64,000 nucleotides of DNA, from contig CAIIXF020000001.1 of NCBI GenBank assembly GCA_903813345.2, positions 23,147,915 to 23,211,914 of the forward strand, given 5' to 3'. Position numbers and translations under genes: made by a program. Position 1 is the first letter of the stretch, and each line of letters starts with the position of its first letter. Origin of the DNA: Owenia fusiformis. Its lineage: Eukaryota > Annelida > Polychaeta > Sabellida > Oweniidae. The notes below the pieces were generated by a model, which was given only the letters and a program-made list of their open reading frames with translations, searched no databases and was not told the DNA's origin. Shown here piece by piece: positions 53,001 through 61,194 of this stretch.

Positions 53001-56000
53001 AATCTGTAAACATTTTTGCTGAAATAGATTTTTTAATACAAACCTATCACAAGGCAGAACATAGTCTGAGATAATCAGATCTAAACCTATTAGCTGTCAA
53101 AGTAATTAAATCTAGGATGAACTGAGGACAGGTATGACGCTAGTGTTTCTACTCCATACGCCTGTATATTCCTTGGAGATTAATCTACTCCAAATGTTTG
53201 GATGAGCAACACTGACATAATTAAATATAAAAAGGCAACAAAGTAAAGAGAAACATGTTAACACTTTTAGAATATTTTTTCTCACAGGCATACGTGTCAT
53301 ATCTATTTTCTAAGAAGTCCAAGAATTTTGACTTCATTTCATAAGAAAACCAGTTTGAAGGTAAATAGGTAATATTTCTGAAAAATATATGTCTCCTTTA
53401 ACGATTCAATTTCATTTGGACATTTCTGCATCTTAGTTCTTAAATAACTTTGTTGCATTTGACATTTATCGGGTGACAATAGTCATAAAGGTTTTGTATT
53501 TTACAGCATTTACGGTTATAAGATTACAATCATATGTCAATGTCACAATTATAGGTCAATGTCATAATTATATGTCAAGGTCAATCAAATTGATATGTCA
53601 AATGCATTTATGGTGTGTACAACTTGAATTAAACCATGCTTTGCAATAAGTGACATCTATAAATATGTGTATTTTCAATGTCAGAATGCCTCAAGCAACA
53701 TTTTATTGAACTTCTAACTTATTAGCTCGTATTGCAATTCTGAATGTGAGATAGTGATTGAAAAACATGCTGCAACAATCATATGGCAGCAAAATATGAA
53801 GCAATAGAAGAAAATGAGAATTAATACTCTAAAAAAACGTCAACATTTTCTGCTTAGATCCAGTGATAATCCATTGAAGAGTGGATCATACATCCATTCC
53901 TTTAATTTGTATAAAGCGAATGCCTAACATCCAAACAAGTGTAAATGTAACTCAATGTCTAGAAATATAAATCCAAAGCAAAATGCACTCAAATAGGCTA
54001 TTTGTGAAAAAGTGAACTGAAATAGCACATGAATAATTTTCAAAAACATAAGATGACTGACATACACACCTGAAGAAGCCACGCCTCCTATAGAATAAAG
54101 AGGAAATAAGTACATGTAAACACAAGTACATGTAAATGTAAGTACATGTTAACAAAAGTACCATGTAAACTTAAGTACACATAAATGTAAGTTTATACAA
54201 ATGAAAGTACATGTAAATGTCAATATAAGTACATATAAATCTAAATTTACATGAATGTACATGTACATGTTAACTGTACAGTAGTACATCGCGTAAACAT
54301 AAGTACATATAAATGTAAGTACATGTAAACATTATTACATGTAAACATAAGTACATGTACACATAAATATAAATTCTTACAGATGAAAGTACGTGTACAT
54401 ATCAACATAAGTACATATAAAGGTACGTAAATGTACATGTTAAGTTGTTAACGTAAGTACATGTAAACATAAGTACATGTAAATGTAAATACATCTTAAT
54501 GTAAGTTCATGTAAACATAAATACATGTAAACAAATGTTCAAAAAGACAATAGGCATATACACTGACACAGGGCAACATAATTATAAGAAATGACCATTC
54601 TAACACCATCTATGAATAAACAAGGTATTTGGAATATTATAACAACATCAGACTAGTGTAATACGCGAAGGTATCAATTGGAGTAGAAGAACAAACTAAA
54701 AGAAATAGTTATTAGAAAGATGAATAGATGGCATTGTTTAAAATTGCCCAACTGGGCCTCAACAACCGCAACAATCGTATTCATCTTCATTTAAGACAAG
54801 TGTTAAGTTATATCAAGGTTGAAAATCGAAGCATTACCACTTTACTGTATCTACTTTGATAAACGAATATACATTAAAACATAACTAAAAGGGACATAAA
54901 GACCAAAGGACAGACCATATTAATGGACAATCCTCAAGGTATCTGACCTTCTATATGATAACTCCAGAGACACGTTTTTGTATTCTAATCTAAGCCCAAA
55001 ATGTTTTTTCTATCTGAATTCAGGCCAGGAATCCTTGTCTGCCCCTTGGATAAGGTAATCTATCCTTCAAGTGTAAACCAGCTAAGCAAGGGAGCAAGCC
55101 ACCAGGAATACAAATCAAACACTTGAAGATACAGAACTGAAGACAGGCCTACCAAACAAAGCATAAGAAATAGATGTAAACTTACTTGTATTTTCCCTTT
55201 GTAACACTGCTGTGATGGCATTAAAATACAATCATAGCATAAGCTCATTTTAAAAAAAATTGAAAATCTATTTTGAAAATCAGAGGAATTGAGGCCAATA
55301 ATGAAATTCTCACACGCTTCGGTGTCAATGAATTCCATTAAGGTAATTACGTATGTAAGATTTTCCATGATTATATTTACCAATACTGTACATGTAATCA
55401 ATAAAATGGTTAATATTTTTACATATAATGAATATCATACATGAAACTAAAATATAGGATTCAAAACCAAAACATTTTGATGTTGAAATACAATTTCTCA
55501 GTGTCAATTTTTCAACTTTTTGGGAACACACTAACTACCTTAAGACATGTAAAACAATATAAAGAAGCACTTATGGGAATTAGTATCAGCATGTGGGTTT
55601 CTTTGAAATTAGCCAATTAGAGTTTAAGCCATGACAAATTACACAAAACCTCATTTCACATGACGTTATTTTAAATGCCAAGTTGTGATATATGACGATA
55701 AAAGGTTAGATTTGTAATTCTAGATTCTGAGTGTCAGGAAAGAAATATTAAGATACCTGGATATCAGGTGTAAATGGGGACTTTACTTGATTAGTGCATG
55801 ACAAAAGCATTGTATTGACGAGACAAACACCTTCATAAGAGACAAGAGAAATTGTTATCAGCTAATTTCAGGATCTTGGAAATCATCATTTACACAAATA
55901 TAAATCATAAAGGGCTAAAAATAATATTCATTTTCTCTTTTTTGCAAAAACATTACATTCTGCAAAAACATTATATAGATATATAGATAGGACCTACCTA

Positions 56001-56207
56001 TCAGTCGTTTTTCTGACAACGACTTCTGCGGTAGTTGGCAACCTTCCTGACCCAGAACCTTTCTCCGAAGATGATGAACCAGCGGCGCCATCTGGTGTAC
56101 TTGTATCACCACCTAGTAACCAGTGCTTGGCCCCTGAGGAACCACTGCGGCTATCATTGCTATCTGTGCGGAAATGCCTGGGTCTATCCCTACTGGACAC
56201 ATTGCCC
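22940..56207 (-). CDS. KCNAB: Voltage-gated K+ channel beta subunit, whole gene (joined exons)
   Basis: Kv-beta subunits are cytoplasmic aldo-keto reductases that bind NADPH and dock as tetramers under the T1 domain of Kv1/Shaker channels, altering inactivation, redox sensing and trafficking. Core exons, in transcript order: 35738-35695, 33101-33064, 32683-32604, 30410-30366, 29978-29934, 29561-29518, 29161-28989, 28413-28293, 27902-27808, 24606-24486, 23618-23530, 23143-23051. All have AG/GT borders and agreeing phases. With the first exon at 49756-49527 the protein is 405 residues, close to the mammalian 367-419. In that numbering the catalytic tetrad is D122, Y127, K155, N195; S225, R226, Q251, W280-G286, Q366, E369 and N370 match NADPH contacts. 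The spacing equals Kv-beta2 exactly (offset 37). An alternative 5' exon is at 56207-55998. Family is certain; the 5' structure is inferred. Confidence 0.96.
23051..23143 (-). CDS. KCNAB: Kv-beta last core exon, with stop
   Basis: Acceptor TTTCAG, 93 bases including TGA. It encodes residues 376-405, reading [18 protein letters not shown], the C-terminal helix region of Kv-beta proteins (KLSSSIIHEIDSILGNKP in vertebrates), then VKIREHIAR. The end differs from vertebrate Kv-beta, as is usual for this variable tail. Confidence 0.93.
   Translation of the reverse strand, partial: YVSKLTPAIMAELDKILGNKPVKIREHIAR
23530..23618 (-). CDS. KCNAB: Kv-beta exon, residues 346-375
   Basis: 89 bases, acceptor TCTTTAG, donor CAG|GTAC. 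Reads [18 protein letters not shown] then [13 protein letters not shown]360, S362, Q366, E369 and N370 are the residues that clamp the adenine/2'-phosphate of NADPH in this family. Confidence 0.95.
24078..24137. repeat. Intronic hairpin AGAAAGATGGCAGCA
   Basis: AGAAAGATGGCAGCA and its complement TGCTGCCATCTTTCT are separated by about 27 bases. Likely a remnant of an inverted-repeat element. It lies in the intron between the exons at 24606-24486 and 23618-23530. Confidence 0.6.
24486..24606 (-). CDS. KCNAB: Kv-beta exon, residues 306-346
   Basis: 121 bases, acceptor CACACAG, donor G|GTAAG. Reads [20 protein letters not shown], then [20 protein letters not shown]. The [15 protein letters not shown] block is a hallmark of Kv-beta subunits and is not found in other aldo-keto reductases. 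Confidence 0.97.
24607..27807. other. Kv-beta intron, no further feature
   Basis: AT-rich intron between the residue 274-305 exon and the residue 306-346 exon. A 110-codon open frame at 24639-24971 (plus) has no recognisable content. Degenerate GAAAAATG/TTTTTGAAAAA repeats lie at about 27185-27300. No conserved exon seen. Confidence 0.5.
27808..27902 (-). CDS. KCNAB: Kv-beta exon, residues 274-305
   Basis: 95 bases, acceptor TATTCCAG, donor AAG|GTAAAA. Reads [20 protein letters not shown], then [13 protein letters not shown]280-S-P-L-A-C-G286 lines the nicotinamide/pyrophosphate site. Confidence 0.97.
28293..28413 (-). CDS. KCNAB: Kv-beta exon, residues 234-274
   Basis: 121 bases, acceptor TTTCGCAG, donor ATGG|GTAGGG. 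Reads [20 protein letters not shown], then [21 protein letters not shown]251 is the conserved cofactor-contact glutamine. Confidence 0.96.
28989..29161 (-). CDS. KCNAB: Kv-beta exon, residues 176-233
   Basis: 173 bases, acceptor AATTTCAG, donor ATG|GTGAGA. Reads [20 protein letters not shown], continuing [20 protein letters not shown], then [15 protein letters not shown]195 is the catalytic asparagine; S225 and R226 are cofactor contacts. W in QGWAMYWG replaces the M usual in vertebrates. Confidence 0.97.
29518..29561 (-). CDS. KCNAB: Kv-beta exon, residues 161-176
   Basis: 44 bases, acceptor CCTTCAG, donor G|GTAAAA. Reads [14 protein letters not shown], the loop and helix following the catalytic lysine strand. 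Confidence 0.95.
29934..29978 (-). CDS. KCNAB: Kv-beta exon with catalytic lysine, residues 146-161
   Basis: 45 bases, acceptor TTTTCCAG, donor GGAAA|GTAAG. Reads [16 protein letters not shown]155 is the catalytic lysine and W158 the active-site tryptophan. C153 stands where vertebrates have Thr. Confidence 0.95.
30366..30410 (-). CDS. KCNAB: Kv-beta exon, residues 131-146
   Basis: 45 bases, acceptor CACTTTCAG, donor GGAG|GTATG. Reads [14 protein letters not shown], matching the AEVVLGNIIKKKGW block of the family. Confidence 0.94.
30411..32603. other. Kv-beta intron with one short duplication
   Basis: AT-rich intron. Two direct copies of a roughly 48-bp unit containing ATAGTGTGAACAGATATGTA lie at about 32080-32161. 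No exon-like sequence seen. Confidence 0.5.
32604..32683 (-). CDS. KCNAB: Kv-beta exon with catalytic Asp/Tyr, residues 105-131
   Basis: 80 bases, acceptor CTTTCAG, donor GGAAA|GTAAG. Reads [20 protein letters not shown], then EVYAAGK. D122 and Y127 of FDTAEVY are the catalytic aspartate and tyrosine. Confidence 0.96.
33064..33101 (-). CDS. KCNAB: Kv-beta exon, residues 92-104
   Basis: 38 bases, acceptor ATTTCAG, donor GAT|GTAAGT. Reads [13 protein letters not shown], matching the GTWVTFGGQI(T/S)DE block. Confidence 0.95.
34405..34556 (+). repeat. GTCACCAC-family copy, interrupted
   Basis: Starts AAAATGTCACCACCTGCCAT and runs through CAACTGCC and CCGAACATAGTCCACA phrases to ATGTCACCACT. The last few bases of the family (GAGGACATAA-like) resume after the 1-kb insertion at 34557-35575. 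Confidence 0.75.
34557..35575. mobile_element. 1,019-bp fold-back element with about 430-bp arms, 5-bp TSD
   Basis: Left end CACACCCGGTGATCGTGAAA, right end its near-perfect complement. It is flanked by CCACT (34552-34556 and 35576-35580). The arms run to about 34985 and from about 35150, with only about 165 bases between them; each includes GGGACGGAGGGGGGGAG or its complement. No coding. It lies in the Kv-beta intron 119 bases downstream of the residue 77-92 exon, so the pre-mRNA would form a long hairpin. Confidence 0.88.
35695..35738 (-). CDS. KCNAB: Kv-beta first core exon, residues 77-92
   Basis: 44 bases, acceptor ATTTTCAG, donor CTTG|GTATG. Reads [14 protein letters not shown], the start of the reductase barrel. 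It opens in phase 2 and is the acceptor for both alternative 5' exons (49756-49527 giving GYRNLGK, 56207-55998 giving TDRNLGK). Confidence 0.96.
36785..37256 (-). repeat. 54-bp minisatellite (7-8 units)
   Basis: Units of GTGAGCACCTCAAATAACAC followed by TTGTATCTGACTGCACC and a TTTAAT(T/G)CTTCTCATCA part. The 54-bp unit is a multiple of three, so the 84-codon minus frame at 36852-37106 shows an 18-residue period that is not a real protein. Confidence 0.9.
37301..37816 (+). repeat. GTCACCAC-family repeat, complete copy
   Basis: Begins AAAATGTCACCACC. It contains three degenerate units of about 120 bp (AAAGTCAGATTTGAACTTCT, TGTAGATGATTTTGAAAAA, GAAGCAAGTTGAAAAAAGAC), then CCACCCGCCATCACCCATCA-like sequence. 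It ends in ATGTCACCACTTTTGATGGC and GACATAA. The best copy in the window for defining the family. Confidence 0.8.
38930..39107 (-). repeat. 30-bp minisatellite (six units)
   Basis: Units of CAGTGATTGAACATGGGTTC followed by TGCTATAGAA or TGCTAAGGAA. The unit length makes the minus frame at 38827-39147 appear as a repeated decapeptide; no gene is implied. Confidence 0.92.
39244..39636 (+). CDS. Unrecognised 130-codon open frame
   Basis: ATG-initiated frame with a Lys-rich start ([19 protein letters not shown]) and a mixed, globular-looking composition, ending at a TGA-type stop before CATGATTTC. I recognise no motif. For this base composition about one such frame is expected by chance in a window of this size, so it may be spurious, or a remnant of an unknown mobile element. 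Confidence 0.15.
   Translation: MSRKKRDMYKFIKDLKDPFPSLLIFLNPGITRSCSTIRLERGNIICITKQKPFNSFIGARVKKYYNICTFVFCKTTIKHIENKIKETETQSLIIVIHPKCLDILEHLGKTNQQYLQESINRGTTFSFYLP
39733..39945. mobile_element. pogo/Tigger-like MITE fragment
   Basis: ACAGTCAATCCTGTATATCT then three GAACACCTCTCTAATCT repeats at the left, and GACTGGTTCTACTGT at the right. The ends resemble the ACAGTAGAACC... ends of pogo-type MITEs. Assignment by eye only. Confidence 0.45.
40025..40168 (-). repeat. GTCACCAC-family short copy, reverse
   Basis: Starts with the terminal hairpin ATGTCACCACCAGAAGTGGT / GACAT, continues GTTGGTGTTTGACA and ends GGTGACATTTGCATG. The minus-strand layout matches 59287-59436. Confidence 0.78.
40466..40592 (+). 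repeat. 21-22 bp minisatellite
   Basis: Six units of GGAGCTAAATGTAGTTCCAAT or GGAGCTAAATGTAGTCCAAAG. Confidence 0.9.
41265..41555 (+). repeat. Degenerate CACTATCATGATGCATA repeats
   Basis: Eight or more loosely spaced copies of CACTATCATGATGCATATA with spacers of about 15-25 bp. Confidence 0.7.
44606..45451. mobile_element. Inverted-repeat element with ATTTAAAGTCCC ends
   Basis: Left ATTTAAAGTCCCTGTCTAAA and right TTTAGATGGGGACTTTAAAT, about 24-bp imperfect inverted ends and 846 bp in all. The interior is AT-rich and non-coding. No target duplication is obvious. Confidence 0.55.
46190..46935. mobile_element. Repeat with AAATCCCAACGAACAAAA / TTCGTTGGGATA ends
   Basis: The left part AAATCCCAACGAACAAAA is complementary to TTCGTTCGTTGGGATA at the right. 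Near the right end is a GGAC/TGAC tetranucleotide run (46849-46890) followed by CTTCACTATATCCCTACCGA. A similar end (CTTCTCTATATCCCTTCAAA) occurs at about 51489-51519, so this is a dispersed family. Confidence 0.55.
47118..47572. mobile_element. Inverted-repeat element with ACAATAAAACCT ends
   Basis: Left ACAATAAAACCTATCTTGGT, right ACAAAGGTTTCACTGTATTT. The ends are roughly complementary and resemble those at 58723-58985 (ACCTGTATAATGGAACACC type). Probably a pogo/Tigger-like MITE. Confidence 0.4.
48484..49556 (-). repeat. 40-bp minisatellite carrying a splice-donor motif
   Basis: About 26 units of 39-41 bp (plus strand CCCCTAAGAAACTCACTTAT, then ACCCACATCTAATTGTCATA). On the minus strand, the gene's sense strand, nearly every unit contains ATA(G/A)GTGAGT, a near-perfect 5' splice donor. 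The right-most unit overlaps the last 30-odd coding bases and the donor of the Cys-rich Kv-beta first exon at 49527. Units nearer the exon are most like it. Confidence 0.9.
49527..49756 (-). CDS. KCNAB: Kv-beta alternative first exon, Cys-rich N-terminus
   Basis: Starts at an ATG (49756-49754) with an in-frame TAG twelve bases upstream, and runs 76 codons plus AG to the donor TATAG|GTGAGT. It joins exactly in phase to the core exon at 35738, giving [13 protein letters not shown]-type sequence like the [13 protein letters not shown] junction of vertebrate Kv-beta. The peptide starts [18 protein letters not shown] and has five Cys at 20, 22, 27, 28 and 30 ([11 protein letters not shown]). Then comes a charged stretch ([20 protein letters not shown]). 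Kv-beta variants differ by such first exons, and their N-termini can block the channel pore. The Cys cluster could be a redox or palmitoylation site; that is inference. GC content is higher than its surroundings. Confidence 0.8.
50495..51311 (+). repeat. 37-38 bp minisatellite
   Basis: About 22 units of AGAGCAATGATGTATCAAAT followed by CACAACATTACCCTCTC. C-runs of variable length (4-9) sit at the unit joints. Confidence 0.92.
52880..53003 (+). repeat. GTCACCAC-family short copy
   Basis: AAATGTCAGCACCTGCCATT at the left; CACCAACTGCCAAACACCAT inside; terminal hairpin ATCACCACTAGTGGGGGTGA with CATAAT at the right. Confidence 0.78.
54070..54087 (-). CDS. Candidate 18-base Kv-beta microexon
   Basis: Sense sequence: polypyrimidine TTTCCTCTTTATTCTATAG, then GAGGCGTGGCTTCTTCAG, then GTGTGT. 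In phase 2-2 it would insert six residues (RRGFFR) between the exon ending at 55998 and the core exon without shifting the frame. Such cassettes are common in neuronal channel genes, but short GT/AG pairs also occur by chance and the donor is weak. Confidence 0.2.
54105..54535 (-). repeat. AAGTACATGTAAACAT degenerate tandem array
   Basis: About 25 copies of AGTACATGTAAA(C/T)(A/G)TA, 12-24 bp apart. Confidence 0.85.
55998..56207 (-). CDS. KCNAB: Kv-beta alternative 5' exon, Ser/Gly-rich
   Basis: 210 bases, acceptor TTTTTTTTATAG, donor GATAG|GTAGGT. It is open throughout and ends VVVRKTTDR, joining in phase 2 to [10 protein letters not shown] of the exon at 35738. The peptide is low-complexity and charged: [20 protein letters not shown], then [19 protein letters not shown], typical of the disordered variable N-terminus of long Kv-beta isoforms. 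It has no in-frame ATG and opens in phase 2, so at least one more exon must lie upstream (higher coordinates). I found none before 64000, so the 5' end may lie outside the window. Confidence 0.75.
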
Positions 56208-58722
56208 CTATAAAAAAAATCCAATACAATCAATTCATATTCTATTGCTAATATTACATTGCACAGGTTTAATAATAAGTATATCTCTCAGACTTGACGA
56301 TTGGGTTTTCAGATGTTACCGACTGTGCTAATTGCTTGATACAGAATTTAATATTGACTCTGACATCATACAAGTATTCAGAGGTTACAGGTCTCATATT
56401 AGGTTATCAAAATAAATAGTTGATGCTATTTCATTCATTGAATTATAACTACAGGGAAAGATATAGTAAAAGGAATGCATAGGAAGCAGACTGCATGTGA
56501 AGAAGCATACAAGAGAAAAGTGCCATCTAGAAATACATACTATTTAAGTGAAAAATACCCTTAAAACCTTCTTTTTGATAATTCCATACCATATACCAGT
56601 AGTGTTTATTTTAAGCAAGTGTTGTTTATTTTATGTAGAGCAATGATTTTCAAAATACACATAAAATCATTGCTTCAATAAAAAAAAAATTAAATAGATT
56701 AAAATCAAATATTAAAAAAATTAGAAAAACATTTTCAGTGACCAAACTTCCATCCATGCAATCCCCACACAAAACCTTAGTGAATAAATTCCATATACAC
56801 TCCCCAGATGCAGTGAATAAACAAACTGAAACAAGTAGATTATAATACGGTATGGCATAATAATAACTCAGAATATAAGCTAATTTATTTAGTTCATACA
56901 ATCATCTGTCCTGAATATCTGCCAGATTAGGCCCTCATAAATCGATGAATCCTTAATATAAACTATATTATCTTAAGTTTAGCATATGAAATTCAATAAG
57001 TATCGAATTGCCTTAAAATAAATTATTCAGTAATTTCGTTAATTGATATAATTTTGGGCTCTAGTTCAACCACATTTTCTGTAAATTAGTGTAGCAAAAT
57101 ATTTTTTAACCCTTTTGATATTGACCATTCAGATTTATCCCTCAACCATTTCTAGACATTACAAATACTCTTAAATTAGTGTTCTGCACAAGATTTTCTC
57201 TCAAATTGGTGCAAAACTGCTCATTCTACTATTCTTACCAAATTACAATGAGTTTTCTCATCTTTGTGTCAAAGTGGGTGCAAATGGGTTTTTACTTGGG
57301 TGCTTGCCTATCATTCAAAATCTTGATAGGGCCCCCTTGCTTCACTTTTGGAAAGATCATTGTTCTTATATAATGGAAAATATACTATACTATTATGTTT
57401 ATCTCAAATAACTTCCCCAAGGTCTTTATTAGAATGATTCATTTCTTTCTGCTTGTCCATTTGCCACTTAAGCAGATCAACCATTGCCAACAATTGACTT
57501 GATTTTAAGATTGGGATCACAATATAAGATTGAAATTTTTCTCCCGAAAAAAGCAATGTGATTGTACTTGATGGTATCACGGTTCCCAAATGTTCCTATT
57601 ACAAAAAGGAAATTGTATATTGATTTGCTTGTTTGCTTGAGCTCATTTTGGCAGAAAATAATTTTAGTTATTTCAGAACCGATTGCTCAAAATCATTTAT
57701 TCAGATAAAAAATAAAATGAATGTAGATATTGGGGATTCATCAATATGTCCTTCAAACTTTGTTTCTGCATGGCATAAGCACCAAAGTGCATGGCATGCA
57801 TGGCATCAAATATTTTACACCTTATTTAGCCTTAAAGAACACTTTTTGTTTGATGTAAAAATAGTCCATTAGGACTTCCATTGTGGTGATAAACATATAA
57901 AGATCGAATTACTCAATAAAATTAGGTTACTACTCGTAACGTTCATGTCCATTTGAACATTGCAGAACTAATACGGCAAAGTAGATGATTCGATTAGCTT
58001 AGTAACTGAACATCTATAGACCACAAGCCTTCTATATTCCCAAGTGATAAATTGCATATAATGATTTTAATGTACTATAGTTATCAATAAGGTTAAGGAT
58101 AAGGGGCATCTTCACAATATATACATATACTGAGTTATACAAGAATGAACATGTACTTGTATTATATAATGACTGTAAATTACATGTATAGAAATCACAT
58201 ATTCAAAAACACCCCCACCCAATAAGATGTTTTACAATGTTTTACAAAAATATCTCTTGTAGAAGACTATAATAAATATTGATTATCATATTTATATAAA
58301 AGAGCATGCAAGAGAGAATGAAAGTGAATAATTATTAGAAGATCGAAGTTAGTTTTCTACAATTTGACTCTCTCCCTCCCCGTAAATGGTGTAGTATGTT
58401 GGGGCGCAGCAAATTACGCAAACCCAAAACAAACCATACACAACAGTGCAACAAAACATGCAGCAAAACAAAGCCATGCTAATAGGCATCAGACTCACTG
58501 TGACACAATTGAGTGCATCCTAACACATACACCTCTTGGTTAGCTTAGAACAACACAATCTAGCTGCATGTTCCAAAATAAAACATTTCATATCCTTAAG
58601 CACAATATATAACAACTGGATGCAAGGAGGGAGCACAGGGATGGGGTTTGGAAATCAGATCATACGTATTGATGTTATGAATGATTTAGTAACTGTTATG
58701 GACTGAGGGAAGGATATGGTAC

Positions 58723-58985
58723 ACTAAAACCTGTATAATGGAACACCTCTTTGTAAAGAACACCTCTTTGTAAGGAACACCTTTGAAATATGGATTTTTC
58801 ACTGGAAATAATTCCTATTAACTAACATGTTTATGAGCTCTCTGTAAGGAACACCTCTCTACGTGAAACAGGTTTTAAAAGAGCCAAGTCCCATTGACTT
58901 ACATGTAATGAACCCTCTTTGTGAGGAACCCTTGTCTATAAGGAATAAAAGTACTAAGGGTGTTCCATATACACAGGTTTTACTG
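58723..58985. mobile_element. pogo/Tigger-like MITE
   Basis: Left ACTAAAACCTGTATAATGGA then ACACCTCTTTGTAA repeats; right GGTGTTCCATATACACAGGT then TTTACTG. Inverted ends of about 25 bp with the repeated AAGGAACACCTCT inside. Confidence 0.6.
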
Positions 58986-59286
58986 AAATTTGATTGGTCA
59001 ATTTTGTTAACTCTAGCATTTGTTAGTTTGTAGGATAACATTAAACCTAAAGTAGCAATGGAAATAATACAATTGAAATGGTACAAACAAGATAAGTTAA
59101 CACACACTAATTTGAATAAAAGAGTAGAATGCTATTATTTCAAAACTAAAGTTAGAAAAGGATCTATCTGCATGATGGTATCTAAAAATAATAAATGTTA
59201 TATTTTAATTGAACACACTTCACATATAAGACTAAATGCGCTACTCTCCATGTGAAAGGAAGGAATACAAGACATTAACATATAAA

Positions 59287-59436
59287 ATGTCACCACCTGC
59301 CATTTTTTACAGATGCCAACCACTGAACAAGAATTGCCAAACATCAAACATAAAATGCTTGACACCAAAACAAACTGACAAAAAAAACATCCACAAAAAA
59401 GTTGGAGACTATGTCACCACTTATGGTGGTGACATA
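59287..59436 (+). repeat. GTCACCAC-family short copy
   Basis: AAAATGTCACCACCTGCCAT at the left, GATGCCAACCACTGAACA inside, AAAAAGTTGGAGACTATG then the hairpin GTCACCACTTATGGTGGTGA and CAT at the right. 150 bp. Confidence 0.82.
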
Positions 59437-60390
59437 CAAAAAAGAAAAAACATGATTGTGCCAGATACATGTACATTCATCTCATGTTCTAACATATTAT
59501 CATACACACTAGACTTTCTACACTATAATGCACATTGCAGACAAAATCAAAATAAGAACAACATTCTTATTATCATATGGAAGAAACTCAAATCATTAAA
59601 AGGGCTATACAAGTAAAAACCTTTTCTAACAATAGGGTTGTACAGGTAAGAAATCTGAGTCACCAAAATGGCTATACAAGAAAAAATAAGAAATCCATTT
59701 AAAATATTGAGGATTGTTTTCCATTAGATTTGTCTATCAAAAATCACAGATTTGCAGCGCTGCGAATCAATGATTGAAGTCAAAATAATGGGCAAAATTA
59801 ATGGACATTACTTCGGCCCGTTTTCCTTAATCGCATTTAGACAAATTCAATCGAATAGATTTGGTTTTGTATGTGATTGCTTTTTGTAGAGATTAGAGGA
59901 TTGCCAGCGGTTATTTGCCATCCTGTCAGTATTGTCTGTAATTACTCCTCAAAACATTTGTATTCAATGAAACTTCTAAATTAGATATTTCACTATTGTT
60001 TGGTAGTCATGGATCATGCAATATAGCGGAATAAACATTGGGAAAAAGGCTGAAAGCAGTTGTAATCTATTTTAATGGAATTAGCACGTAATCTGTATAC
60101 TCTATCACAGGTATATATAAACTTAAAATTTTTTCTAAAACATTTTTATAAGACACATACATGAACTTCCCAAATCTATGATTCATTATATCCTCACAAT
60201 GACCTATGTCACAACAAATTGCATTTGAGATACATTTGAGTTATGTCCAATGGGTAATGGGACATTTATCAACTGAACTTCTCCAGACTCATTGGTAAAT
60301 CTCCTTGGCACAAATGAGAATAAGTATTGTTCATTATTCTTGTCACTATTATCAAGCAGACCTATACTAGCTGATTTGATATCCAATTTT

Positions 60391-60530
60391 TATGTCACCA
60401 CAATAAGTGGTGACATATTGTTACAGTCTTCAAATTTTTATGGTGGTTGATGTTCATCGGTTGGTGTCTGGAGTTTGGTGTTCAGTAACAAATCTGTAAC
60501 AAATGGTGAGTGGTGACATTTTGCATGTTA
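60391..60530 (-). repeat. GTCACCAC-family short copy, reverse
   Basis: Begins with the hairpin ATGTCACCACAATAAGTGGT / GACAT and ends GAGTGGTGACATTTTGCATG. Confidence 0.82.
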
Positions 60531-60697
60531 ATGAGGCCTTGTTATTATTGACTTAAATTAGTATGATTTTAATTATGCTTTCTTAATTGAATTCCAAATT
60601 ACTTTAGGGTTAAAGATACATTAAATAATTTTTAATCATTCGGTTCCAGATAAAAAATAATTTTTTAATTAATGGTTATTGTAAAATTAAATGTGAT

Positions 60698-60795
60698 AAA
60701 GTCGAGACTCAAAGTGAGGCTCTCTATGCAGTCGAGACTTAAAGTGAGGTTCTCTATGCAGTCGAGACTTAAAGTGAGGCTCTGTAGGCAGTTGA
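60698..60795 (+). repeat. 30-bp repeat, three units
   Basis: GTCGAGACT(C/T)AAAGTGAGG followed by (C/T)TCTCTATGCA, three times. Confidence 0.88.
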
Positions 60796-61194
60796 GACAA
60801 ACATCTCCAAACATCTCATTTTATAATTACTTTTTTTATTAAATAAAATAAAGCTTATCCAATTCAATCAGCAAGTTGATAAAATAGAACTTACCCCAGA
60901 TGATCCAGTTAATAAGTAATTTCTTTCATTTTTTACTGTAATCAATGGGTATAAATACCTCACTATGTTTGATTCCTTTGGGTCTAATAAGGACCTGGAA
61001 TGGTTAAGAGAGACGATCTTTTATCAAACAGCAGCCACTAATTCAGGCCAGCAGCTGTTTTTATTCTCAGAAGTATCAATAATTCTCTTTTTGTATCTAT
61101 ATTGAGCTGAATGGATCACCGGACAGAGAGTATATATATTGTATTGTATATTATGACTTACTTACTGAAAATACCCAAGAAGAACAATCTGTAA

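Larger units (their letters stand above)
49757..55997. other. Kv-beta intron between alternative 5' exons
   Basis: Repeats listed separately. A possible 18-base microexon at 54070-54087 is the only exon-like signal I found. The 113-codon minus frame at 55060-55401 is not recognised. Confidence 0.5.

Noticed and set aside
55060-55401. 113-codon minus-strand frame within the Kv-beta intron
   Set aside because: Hydrophobic, no motif, no splice signals in phase; expected by chance in AT-rich DNA.
60204-60386. Minus-strand 60-codon frame that looks protein-like, considered as an upstream Kv-beta exon
   Set aside because: Its only donor-like end does not leave the two-base phase required by the exon at 56207, it ends in a stop, and it borders a GTCACCAC repeat copy.
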